Part shown: piece by piece, positions 55,860 through 62,850 of the stretch | How the letters are laid out: every line of letters begins with the position of its first letter | How positions within the stretch are numbered: the stretch's first letter is position 1 | From: Sphingobacteriales bacterium | GTDB taxonomy: Bacteria; Bacteroidota; Bacteroidia; Sphingobacteriales; Sphingobacteriaceae | DNA length: 64,000 bases | Reading direction: 5' to 3' | NCBI GenBank assembly: GCA_025353765.1 | Contig: JANXOD010000016.1 | Span: 1-64,000, forward strand | Notes under the pieces: model-generated | Told to the model about the DNA's origin: nothing | Database searches by the model: none | What the model saw: only the letters and a program-made list of their open reading frames with translations | Position numbers and translations under genes: made by a program

Positions 55860-56526
55860 ATTTATCTACTTGATTTAACTCCTCTTCTTCACTCTTATCT
55901 CCACCAATTTTTCTTTTTAAATAGGTAACGATAAGTGGTATTGTGGTTATAGTAATGAAACCAATAATGATATACCACAGGTAATCATCAATTTGATTTT
56001 CAAATCTACGACCAAGAAAGAAACCTAGCAAAGTTAAAGATGTAATCCATAGAAATGCACCTATTATATTATAAAAAGCAAATTTTTTGAAATCTAATTT
56101 AACAACACCTGCAACTATGGGTGCAAAGGTTCTAACAATAGGGATAAAACGACCCATAATAAGCGCAAAGGCACCTTGCTTTTTGTAATAAATTTCGGCT
56201 GCTTTTAAGTATCGTTTCTTAAAAAAGAAGGAGTCTTCCCGGTGATATAGCACAGGTCCTGTTTTCTTTCCAAACCAATATCCCACAAAGTTTCCGGCAA
56301 CCGCAGCGGCTATTAAACCTGCGAGTAGGATATAAATATTTACATCTAACCTGTTTCTGGCCACAAAAATACCCGCCATAAATAATAGATAATCTCCCGG
56401 AAGAAAAAAGCCAAAAAATAATCCAGTTTCTGCAAATATTACGAAAAGCAAGACATAAAAGCCTCCTTCATGGAGCAATTTAACCGGATCAATAAGGTGT
56501 TGCAGGGAATCCCAGATCTCGTGCAT
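55852..56526 (-). CDS. DedA family membrane protein
   Basis: 224 residues with about 5 membrane helices. The DedA/SNARE-associated signature is visible in [28 protein letters not shown] and [17 protein letters not shown]. DedA proteins are thought to flip undecaprenyl phosphate or phospholipids. Heads a leftward run dedA-ppa-CNNM-rsmE-DUF4159-biotin carrier. Confidence 0.92.
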   Translation of the reverse strand: MHEIWDSLQHLIDPVKLLHEGGFYVLLFVIFAETGLFFGFFLPGDYLLFMAGIFVARNRLDVNIYILLAGLIAAAVAGNFVGYWFGKKTGPVLYHREDSFFFKKRYLKAAEIYYKKQGAFALIMGRFIPIVRTFAPIVAGVVKLDFKKFAFYNIIGAFLWITSLTLLGFFLGRRFENQIDDYLWYIIIGFITITTIPLIVTYLKRKIGGDKSEEEELNQVDKYE

Positions 56527-56653
56527 AAATTGAATAAGGGTTAAAGCTATAAATATTTATATAAGGCTGTGTTTAAAAACTGTAAATATATAGGAAGTCC
56601 AGATGAACGAGTTAATTCTAAATACTAAAATCTAAGTACTAAATGCCCCTTCA

Positions 56654-58033
56654 TTAAAATAAATTGGATATAAACCCGGGATAAACTCCCAATAAGATAG
56701 TAATTACGGCAGAAAAGCCCAGAACAAAATTGAAATAGGGCGAAGATTGAACTTCATTACGCTCCGCATCTTTAAAATACATCGCTACAATGACTCTCAA
56801 ATAATAGAATATCCCGATAAGGGCATTAATCACAGCTAAAATAACCAGCCAAACCTGATATTCTGTTAGCGCTGTGGAGAACATCATAAACTTACCAATA
56901 AAACCTGCGGTTAAAGGTATACCGGCTAAAGAGAGCATGGCAATAGTTAACGTGAAAGCGAGAAATGGATTTCGTTTTGCCAGTCCGTTAAAACTATCGA
57001 AATTATCAGAACCGGTTTGTCGTTTCACTAATATTAAAACCGCAAAGGCAATGATGGAAGCTACCGAATAGGCTGTTGCATACACAAACACCGCGTTTGC
57101 AGAGCTTGCACCCAAAGCCACGATAGCAAACATCATATACCCGGCATGTGAAATACTCGAAAAAGCCATCATCCGTTTAAAGCTATTTTGGTATAGAGCG
57201 GTTATATTTCCAATGAATAAAGTAATGACCGTGATCACCAATAAAGCGGGCATCCAGAAATCATGTAAGGGTGCGAAGCAAGTTAAAAACAATCGCAGAA
57301 AGGCAGCAAAACCAGCAGTTTTAACTACTGTACTCATAAATGCAGTAATTAAGGTAGGCGATCCTTCATACACATCGGGTGTCCAGAAATGGAAAGGAGC
57401 TACACCCACTTTAAAACAAAGGCCGATGACCATTAACATTAATCCGCTATAAAATAATGGAGAAATGCCTTTTGGATTAGAAATCACGTATTCTTTAATC
57501 ACACCCAGATCAAAAGATCCGGTACTTCCGTAGATTAAGGTGATGCCAAATAGTAAAAATCCGGTAGAAAAAGCACCCATTAAAAAGTACTTTAACGCAG
57601 CTTCATTAGATTTAAAATCCCGTTTACGAATACCGGCCAGAATATATAAACTCACAGACATGATCTCTATCCCGATAAAAAGCATGGAGAGATTATGGTA
57701 AGATACCATTACCACAATACCTGCAAGCGCAAAAAGAATAATGGTATAATATTCAGCTACATGCTCGCTAATGCGTTCGAAATAGTCTTTGGATATAAAC
57801 AGGATGAGTATAGTAGAGAAAATACAGATAGAAGTAAACGCAACCGCGAAATTATCAAACAGCATCATACCACTATAAATGGGCTGTACATTGGTATTCC
57901 ATTCATTAATACTTAAGCCCAACGCAGCTAATAAACCAATTAAGGTGACCGGCAAAAGCACATTTTTAGCCTTAAACAGGCCTAAGTAAAGAACAACAAT
58001 AGCTAAAACAGATAGGGTTATTAATGGGATCAT
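56654..58033 (-). CDS. nuoN: NADH-quinone oxidoreductase subunit N
   Basis: 459 residues, about 14 membrane helices, antiporter-like subunit of complex I. Signature helix regions: YFLMGAFSTGFLLFG, FKVGVAPFHFWTPDVYEGSP and MMAFSSISHAGYMMFA. Functional Lys and Glu are in place. It should adjoin nuoM, but 3.3 kb of accessory genes intervene; a TACATTTG -7 element is 80 bases upstream. Confidence 0.95.
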   Translation of the reverse strand: MIPLITLSVLAIVVLYLGLFKAKNVLLPVTLIGLLAALGLSINEWNTNVQPIYSGMMLFDNFAVAFTSICIFSTILILFISKDYFERISEHVAEYYTIILFALAGIVVMVSYHNLSMLFIGIEIMSVSLYILAGIRKRDFKSNEAALKYFLMGAFSTGFLLFGITLIYGSTGSFDLGVIKEYVISNPKGISPLFYSGLMLMVIGLCFKVGVAPFHFWTPDVYEGSPTLITAFMSTVVKTAGFAAFLRLFLTCFAPLHDFWMPALLVITVITLFIGNITALYQNSFKRMMAFSSISHAGYMMFAIVALGASSANAVFVYATAYSVASIIAFAVLILVKRQTGSDNFDSFNGLAKRNPFLAFTLTIAMLSLAGIPLTAGFIGKFMMFSTALTEYQVWLVILAVINALIGIFYYLRVIVAMYFKDAERNEVQSSPYFNFVLGFSAVITILLGVYPGFISNLF

Positions 58034-58113
58034 ACTTTTAAAAAATTCTAATTCTCTTTTACTACCAGTTATCTTCTAAAGTAGAAGACTTTCCGGCTTT
58101 CCTAATTAGCTCG

Positions 58114-58121
58114 CAAATGTA
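58114..58121 (-). promoter_or_regulatory. Candidate -7 element of nuoN
   Basis: TACATTTG read leftward, about 80 bases before the nuoN start. No TTTG at the ideal distance. nuoN is cut off from nuoM by the island, so a promoter is needed here. Confidence 0.4.
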
Positions 58122-58189
58122 CTAAATCAGTTTTTATTTGTGCTAACCCGGGTCCCTTAATTATAGAACCAGTTCTGCCCAGAAGTGAA

Positions 58190-58385
58190 TCAGTTCTGCT
58201 ATTTACTAAACTAGTTGAGTTGGGAAGGTGAACTAGTTCAGCTATTTGCTAAACCAGTTCAGCTTGGAAGAGAACCTACTTTAGTTATTTGCTCAACTAG
58301 TTCGGCTCGGAAGAGAACCTAGTTTAGTTATTTGCTCAACCAGTTCAGCTCGGAAGAGAACCAGTTCAGCTTGGAGGTGACCTAG
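58190..58385. repeat. 43-bp tandem repeat array, about four copies
   Basis: GGAAG anchors lie at 58223, 58266, 58309 and 58352, spaced exactly 43 bases, with a truncated unit after (58373). Units share AACCAGTTCAGC/AACTAGTTCGGC and ATTTGCTCAAC segments. Unlike the 42-bp array it does not stay in frame. These motifs resemble the arms of the adjacent terminator (AAACCGGTT). Confidence 0.85.
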
Positions 58386-58400
58386 TTCTTTAAATTAAAA

Positions 58401-58429
58401 AACCGGTTTGCTAATGAGCTAAACCGGTT
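58401..58429 (-). terminator. Rho-independent terminator after the 153-aa gene
   Basis: AACCGGTTT (58401-58409) and AAACCGGTT (58421-58429) make a 9-bp stem extended by AGC/GCT, with T-rich sequence on the minus strand (TTTTTTAATTT). Lies 35 bases beyond the stop at 58465. Confidence 0.8.
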
Positions 58430-58464
58430 CTCTTTTTATTCAAGCCAATAGCTTGCAAAAAAAT

Positions 58465-58926
58465 TTAAGCTGTTTTCTTTCTGCCTTGTCCCTCAAAACG
58501 TTTAGCAATCTCTGCTACTAATGCTTTAACAGCTCCATCATTTTTAGCTCCTGTTTTAAGATAGCTGTAAACTAAATCAGCCTTTATCATTGCATCAGAA
58601 CCTGCGGCTAGCATGGTATCATTAATACTTTCTAAAAGAGCAGCCAGTTCTATTCGTATAGCCCATAACTGATTTACCAAAACTACATCCTTTGCAAATT
58701 CTGCGGTATCTACATCCGCAGGTATCAAGCCAGGGAAGGATTGTGTACCCTGTAAATTCAGGCTGACATATTCTACACTTTTAGAGCCCATTTTTCGAGT
58801 GTTTTGTCTTTCCTCATTATTGAGGTTAATTACAAATGAAAGTTTTGCTTTAATCTGCCCTACAGAGGCCATTACAGCTGTTTTATCTGCATCGGGTAAA
58901 ACGGCTGAGATTTTGTTTTTAGACAT
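58465..58926 (-). CDS. Hypothetical protein, 153 aa
   Basis: 153 residues from ATG 58926 (MSKNKISAVLPDADK); the upstream in-frame ATG at 58971 adds an unconserved-looking hydrophobic stretch. Mostly helical, neutral to basic, no signal peptide or membrane helix, and a basic tail (GQGRKKTA). I do not recognise a family. It has its own terminator and faces away from the bacteriocin genes. Confidence 0.75.
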   Translation of the reverse strand: MSKNKISAVLPDADKTAVMASVGQIKAKLSFVINLNNEERQNTRKMGSKSVEYVSLNLQGTQSFPGLIPADVDTAEFAKDVVLVNQLWAIRIELAALLESINDTMLAAGSDAMIKADLVYSYLKTGAKNDGAVKALVAEIAKRFEGQGRKKTA

Positions 58927-59193
58927 TGTTTTAAATTTTAGATAGTGAAAAAATAGGATGATTGTTTTCAAATATGCTAAATTAAAACTAATTAAATAAT
59001 AATTATTAAAAATTGTTCTTATGGGAATATATTATACAGCGGTATACTAGTAGAGAGGTCTAAAATCCTTTATCTTTAATATTCAAACAATGAAGGAATT
59101 TTAAAACCAGCCCAAATTTCTTTTGTTTACTATATAAAAGGCTGCTTAAATAATATGAGAAAGCAGTTGTTTCAATTTTTAAAATCTAACGCT

Positions 59194-59358
59194 ATGAAAA
59201 AGTTAACAGTAAATGAGATGAAGAAGGTCAAGGGAGGTAGTAAACTTACCCATGCCTGTTATTATGCACCAGCTGGAGCGTTCTTATCAGAATTGTTTGG
59301 GAACGTAATGACCAAAGCACTTAGCAGAACCTTTATAGGAATCTGTTGGGATAATTAA
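59194..59358 (+). CDS. Double-glycine leader bacteriocin-like precursor 1
   Basis: 54 residues: leader MKKLTVNEMKKVKGG (15 aa, GG cleavage site), 39-residue hydrophobic core with two Cys (core 7 and 36). I choose this start because the next gene begins identically (MKKLTIDEMKKVQGG); an in-frame ATG at 59155 would extend the leader by 13. The core has a CYYAPAGAF start and a GICWDN end, shared in pattern with precursor 2, so the two are homologs. Likely class II-type bacteriocin with one disulfide bracketing a membrane-active segment. The C39 processing transporter is not in the window. Confidence 0.8.
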   Translation: MKKLTVNEMKKVKGGSKLTHACYYAPAGAFLSELFGNVMTKALSRTFIGICWDN

Positions 59359-59392
59359 ATTAACAAAATTAATTTACTTAAAAATTTTCAAG

Positions 59393-59563
59393 ATGAAAAA
59401 GCTAACGATTGATGAAATGAAAAAGGTACAGGGTGGTAAGGTTACAGCCAGATCTTGTATGTATGCAGGTGGTGCTACCACAGTGCTTGCAATTGCTCAA
59501 CAATGGTACGCCGCTGTAGCTGTATGGGGAACAGCGGCAGCGGCAGGTTGTTTTGATAAATAA
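59393..59563 (+). CDS. Double-glycine leader bacteriocin-like precursor 2
   Basis: 56 residues: leader MKKLTIDEMKKVQGG, then a 41-residue core with two Cys (core 7 and 38), SCMYAGGATT at the start and AAGCFDK at the end. Hydrophobic, Ala-rich, small-residue pairs (AGGA) as in two-peptide bacteriocins that use GxxxG contacts. 34 bases after precursor 1, so both are probably co-made. Confidence 0.8.
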   Translation: MKKLTIDEMKKVQGGKVTARSCMYAGGATTVLAIAQQWYAAVAVWGTAAAAGCFDK

Positions 59564-59591
59564 CCATTGCCATTAATAATGCGAATCATAA

Positions 59592-59626
59592 AATCACATC
59601 TGAAGTCTCTGACTTCAGATGTGATT
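59592..59626 (+). other. Perfect 16-bp hairpin after precursor 2
   Basis: AATCACATCTGAAGTC (59592-59607), loop TCT, then its exact complement (59611-59626). A third partial copy, GGTGTGATT, follows at about 59634. No T-run after it, so not a standard terminator; it could stabilise the precursor mRNA or attenuate readthrough into the downstream membrane protein gene. Confidence 0.7.
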
Positions 59627-59656
59627 GAAGTTAGGTGTGATTAATAATTAAAAAAG

Positions 59657-59842
59657 ATGAAATCAATTTCCTGGAATGAAAAAATCGGTGTAGCAGTGTG
59701 CATGTGCATGCTTGTTTACGGCATTTATTTAAGAATAAATAACAATAGTGATTCTAAATTTTTCATCTTAAGTGGAGGAATCTTACTCCTTGGCTATATT
59801 TCATATTTTTTATTTAGAAAAAAAACAAAACGTATTCTTTAA
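59657..59842 (+). CDS. Small membrane protein, immunity candidate (frameshifted tail)
   Basis: 61 residues, two membrane helices (about 10-27 and 36-54): KIGVAVCMCMLVYGIYLRI and KFFILSGGILLLGYISYFLF, charged tail. It is a paralog of the protein at 60439-60669 (shared YGIYL motif and helix order). Translation stops at 59840, but the bases right after continue in another frame as WRSKKPIGDK, matching WRSKKVIGE of the paralog, so a small indel shortened the gene. Small membrane proteins beside bacteriocins are usually immunity proteins; that is inference here. Confidence 0.72.
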   Translation: MKSISWNEKIGVAVCMCMLVYGIYLRINNNSDSKFFILSGGILLLGYISYFLFRKKTKRIL

Positions 59843-59844
59843 AA

Positions 59845-59904
59845 TGGCGAAGTAAAAAACCAATTGGAGATAAAGCTCACTCTTGTATTTACAGTGGTCG
59901 GTGA
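59845..59904 (+). pseudogene. Relic of the C-terminal coding sequence of the preceding membrane protein
   Basis: A 20-codon frame starting TGG CGA AGT and ending TGA at 59902-59904, out of phase with the preceding gene (two bases from the stop to the first codon). It encodes WRSKKPIGDKAHSCIYSGR, of which the first nine residues align to the paralog's tail. Evidence for a recent frameshift, not an independent gene. Confidence 0.65.
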
Positions 59905-59962
59905 ATAGAAAAATCGTCGACCATATATTTGCTTTTGAATTGTACTATTAAATAAATATCAA

Positions 59963-60442
59963 ATGTATTTAACCAAATTTTATGAGAAAACAACAAGCCA
60001 GGGTATTGTGAAATACATATTATCCCTTTTTGTTCTGTCATTCGGAAGTTCGGCTGTTGCCTGGTTTATTATTCTTATTTTAAAAAAACTGAATATCGAA
60101 TTGGATAATACAGAGAAACCCCTTTCACAAATTCCTAAAGGGTTAGGATTATTTTTTATAGTTTGTATTATAACTCCCCTTTTGGAAACCTGGGTTGCGC
60201 AGGTACTCCCTATCTCATTTTTTAAAAGATATTTTAATACTAGAACTGTTGTATTCTTTTCTGCCGCCATATTTGGGTTAATGCATTGGTATAGCATCGC
60301 CTATATGTTAAATGCATTTTTTATGGGGCTTGTTCTTGCCGGGGGGTATATATCATGGAATAAACCCCATATTATTCACCCCTTTTGGATAATCTGCATA
60401 GTTCATGGCTTAAGAAATTTACTCGCATTTATTTTATCATGA
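59963..60442 (+). CDS. CPBP-type intramembrane protein (Abi family)
   Basis: 159 residues, four to five membrane helices. CPBP protease motifs are recognisable but partly eroded: PLLETWVAQ has one Glu instead of the usual EExxxR, FGLMHW supplies the motif-2 His, and VHGLRN the motif-3 His. CPBP proteins occur as bacteriocin immunity or processing factors, matching the location. It overlaps the next gene (ATGA). Confidence 0.8.
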   Translation: MYLTKFYEKTTSQGIVKYILSLFVLSFGSSAVAWFIILILKKLNIELDNTEKPLSQIPKGLGLFFIVCIITPLLETWVAQVLPISFFKRYFNTRTVVFFSAAIFGLMHWYSIAYMLNAFFMGLVLAGGYISWNKPHIIHPFWIICIVHGLRNLLAFILS

Positions 60443-60669
60443 ATAGTATGAAACCAATGTCTGGGGGAGAAATAATATGCATGTCTATATGTATCTACAT
60501 ACTTTTTTACGGGATTTACTTAAACTTACATCATGATGAAGATGCTCTCGCTTTCCTTTTAGGGGGAGGAATACCGCTTTCCAGTTATTGTTTAGGTATT
60601 TTATTAAAAAATATAAAATACCGTTTTTTACAATGGCGAAGTAAAAAAGTAATTGGTGAAAGGGGGTGA
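60439..60669 (+). CDS. Small membrane protein, immunity candidate (paralog of 59657-59842)
   Basis: 76 residues from ATG 60439, overlapping the CPBP stop (ATGA); an upstream start at 60385 is inside the CPBP gene and less likely. Two helices (GEIICMSICIYILFYGIYL; FLLGGGIPLSSYCLGILL) separated by an acidic HHDED loop, then a basic tail WRSKKVIGERG that is intact, unlike its paralog. Two precursors and two such proteins suggest one immunity factor per peptide. Confidence 0.72.
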   Translation: MNSMKPMSGGEIICMSICIYILFYGIYLNLHHDEDALAFLLGGGIPLSSYCLGILLKNIKYRFLQWRSKKVIGERG

Positions 60670-60828
60670 TTTTTATTGGTGAGATTTGATCTTGTGAGGA
60701 TGGAATATTAATAGAAGAACACGCGGCACGTGTGTACCAGCAAAGGAATTAAGAAACAGAAATCAGTTTTAAAAATAAAGTTTGTTGCACATAAACTGTC
60801 AAGTGCAGACACCGACAGCATATTAATT

Positions 60829-61209
60829 TTATGTGAAGGAATAACCCTCTTTTTTATATTTTTCTGGTGTTTCTGTACAAGGAAGCGCAACAGGAATTTT
60901 GAATTTAACTGTACTAATACTGCTATTAGAAGTTTCGTTAGAATTTGAGGCGCCTCCAGAAAATATTCCTATCACCACGCCCAAACCTGCTTTAGTTCCT
61001 TCGCCTTCAGTCACGGTAATAGCAACATTAATTTCAATGTCCTGAACATATCGCCAACCACCGTATCGTAAATATTTGTCGCCTTGGTCGCCAACTGCAA
61101 GCCCTCCTGGATTAATTATAACACCTGTGCCTTTTGTTTCGTCTTGAGCTTCTTTAATTCCTAAACTAATCTCTTTCAGGGTCATCTTGATAAAGTCTTT
61201 TAATTCCAT
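60829..61209 (-). CDS. Trypco2-like domain protein
   Basis: 126 residues. A short helix MELKDFIKMTLKEISLGI is followed by beta strands (IEINVAITVTEGEGTKAG, STVKFKIPVALP) with a disordered Gly/Asn/Ser loop between. This layout matches my recall of the trypco2 domain, a small domain found beside trypsin-like proteases in bacterial conflict systems, though no protease is here. Alternative: an uncharacterised small protein. Faces the bacteriocin genes from the right. Confidence 0.6.
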   Translation of the reverse strand: MELKDFIKMTLKEISLGIKEAQDETKGTGVIINPGGLAVGDQGDKYLRYGGWRYVQDIEINVAITVTEGEGTKAGLGVVIGIFSGGASNSNETSNSSISTVKFKIPVALPCTETPEKYKKEGYSFT

Positions 61210-61368
61210 ATTGCTTATTTGTCAATAAATATTTCCATTGGCTTGATGTCCGAAGTTGTGCTGATTATCATTCGTTGGTCATGTTTGTACCGAAATGCCC
61301 ATTTCTGGCGCAAGCATCCGCTTGTGTCTAATCTTCATCTTCCGCACTTTACAGACTAAATTAACCGA

Positions 61369-62832
61369 CTATTTAAAACCCTGAATTTTACCATTCACCA
61401 CTTCAACCAAATTACTAACAGCAGCTTCTGAAATATGAAGAATAGTTTGGGGATAAACTCCGATGATAATCACTAAAGCACAGATGATAAGCAAGATTGT
61501 TTTTTCTGTTCCATCTATATCGGCAAATAGTGAAGTGTGTTCATTGGTTGTACCTAACATTACTTTTTGATACATCCTGAACATATAAACAGCACCAAAT
61601 ATGATGGTTAAACCGGCAACTGCAGCATACCAGATGCCATACGAATAAACTCCCATTAGCAATAAAAACTCACCAATAAAGCCATTAGTTAATGGTAAAG
61701 CAACGGTTCCTAATAATATGATGAGAAAAGCGATGGCAAACTGAGGTGCAGTTTTAGCAATACCGCCCATTTGACTCAATTCCCGAGTGCCTAATCTCCG
61801 GATGATGATGTCGGCAATAAAAAACATCCCTACTACATTAATTCCGTGATTTAACATTTGGATCATCGCTCCTTGCAAACCCTGTACATTCCAGGCAAAA
61901 ATACCTGCTGCTATTAAACCAACGTGAGCAATAGAAGAGTAAGCAATTAAACGCTTAATATCTTTTTGAGTAAACGCGATAATAGAAGCGTAAACAATTC
62001 CGATAACAGATAAGATCAATACGGTTTGTCCCCATGCGGCAAATCCTAGTGGGGCTACCGGGATTAACCAGCGGATTACACCATAAATTCCCATCTTCAG
62101 CATAATACCTGAAAGTAACATGGTGCCGGCTGTTGGTGATTCCGTATAGGTATCCGGTTGCCAGGTATGAAAGGGGAATATCGGCATCTTAATCGCGAAA
62201 GCCAGGAAGAATGCCCAGAAGATCCAGGCTTGAGTATGAGGATCTAAGTTCAGCTTATAAAATGCCTCTATATCGTATTTATGACCAGGTGTTTGCAGAT
62301 GCAGATAAATGATCGCAATCAGCATGATTAAACTACCGGCAATGGTATAAATAAAGAATTTCAAGTTGATGCGAATACGATCTCCACTACCCCAAAGGGC
62401 GCAGATAAAATAAATTGGGAGTAAAGCGGCTTCCCAACCGATGTAAAATAAGAAGCCGTCTAATGCGGTAAATACAACCAGCAAACCCGCCTGCATGAAA
62501 AAGATTAAGGAATAAAAAGCATTGGGATTTTTCGGTTCCTGTTTAAAGCTTGACAAAATGATGAGAGGCACCAATAAATTAGTTAATAGCAATAATATCA
62601 TGCTGATACCATCAATACCTAATTTAAAATGAATCCCCAAAGCAGGGATCCAGGGATAATCTACAGCAAACTGAGTGGAAGCATCGGCATTAAATTGAGA
62701 TAAAAGCAGAATTGAAAAGGCCAGGGGTAATAAGGATGCGGCCAATGCCCATTTTTTAACAGCAGGCCCTTTTATAAATGCAATTAAAGCACAGAGCAGA
62801 GGAGTTAAAACAACTAAAAATATCTTATCCAT
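61369..62832 (-). CDS. nuoM: NADH-quinone oxidoreductase subunit M
   Basis: 487 residues, about 14 membrane helices, proton-pumping subunit of complex I. Signatures: GIDGISMILLLLTNLLVPL, FYIGWEAALLPIYF, FAIKMPIFPFHTWQPDTYTESP, LIAYSSIAHVGLI and GMLNHGINVVGMFF-type segment. Starts 18 bases after nuoL, same transcript. Next downstream gene should be nuoN but the accessory island intervenes. Confidence 0.96.
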   Translation of the reverse strand: MDKIFLVVLTPLLCALIAFIKGPAVKKWALAASLLPLAFSILLLSQFNADASTQFAVDYPWIPALGIHFKLGIDGISMILLLLTNLLVPLIILSSFKQEPKNPNAFYSLIFFMQAGLLVVFTALDGFLFYIGWEAALLPIYFICALWGSGDRIRINLKFFIYTIAGSLIMLIAIIYLHLQTPGHKYDIEAFYKLNLDPHTQAWIFWAFFLAFAIKMPIFPFHTWQPDTYTESPTAGTMLLSGIMLKMGIYGVIRWLIPVAPLGFAAWGQTVLILSVIGIVYASIIAFTQKDIKRLIAYSSIAHVGLIAAGIFAWNVQGLQGAMIQMLNHGINVVGMFFIADIIIRRLGTRELSQMGGIAKTAPQFAIAFLIILLGTVALPLTNGFIGEFLLLMGVYSYGIWYAAVAGLTIIFGAVYMFRMYQKVMLGTTNEHTSLFADIDGTEKTILLIICALVIIIGVYPQTILHISEAAVSNLVEVVNGKIQGFK

Positions 62833-62850
62833 GTATCTTCCTATGCCTTA

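Noticed and set aside
58190-58385. CRISPR array
   Set aside because: Same: contiguous 43-bp units without spacers or cas genes.
59592-59626. Rho-independent terminator
   Set aside because: The stem is perfect but no T-run follows on either strand; listed as a hairpin of unknown role instead.
60730-60948. 72-codon frame overlapping the trypco2-like gene
   Set aside because: Most of it lies antisense to the stronger candidate; no recognisable domain.
58034-61368. Transposon-borne island
   Set aside because: No transposase, terminal inverted repeat or target-site duplication seen; insertion mechanism remains unknown.
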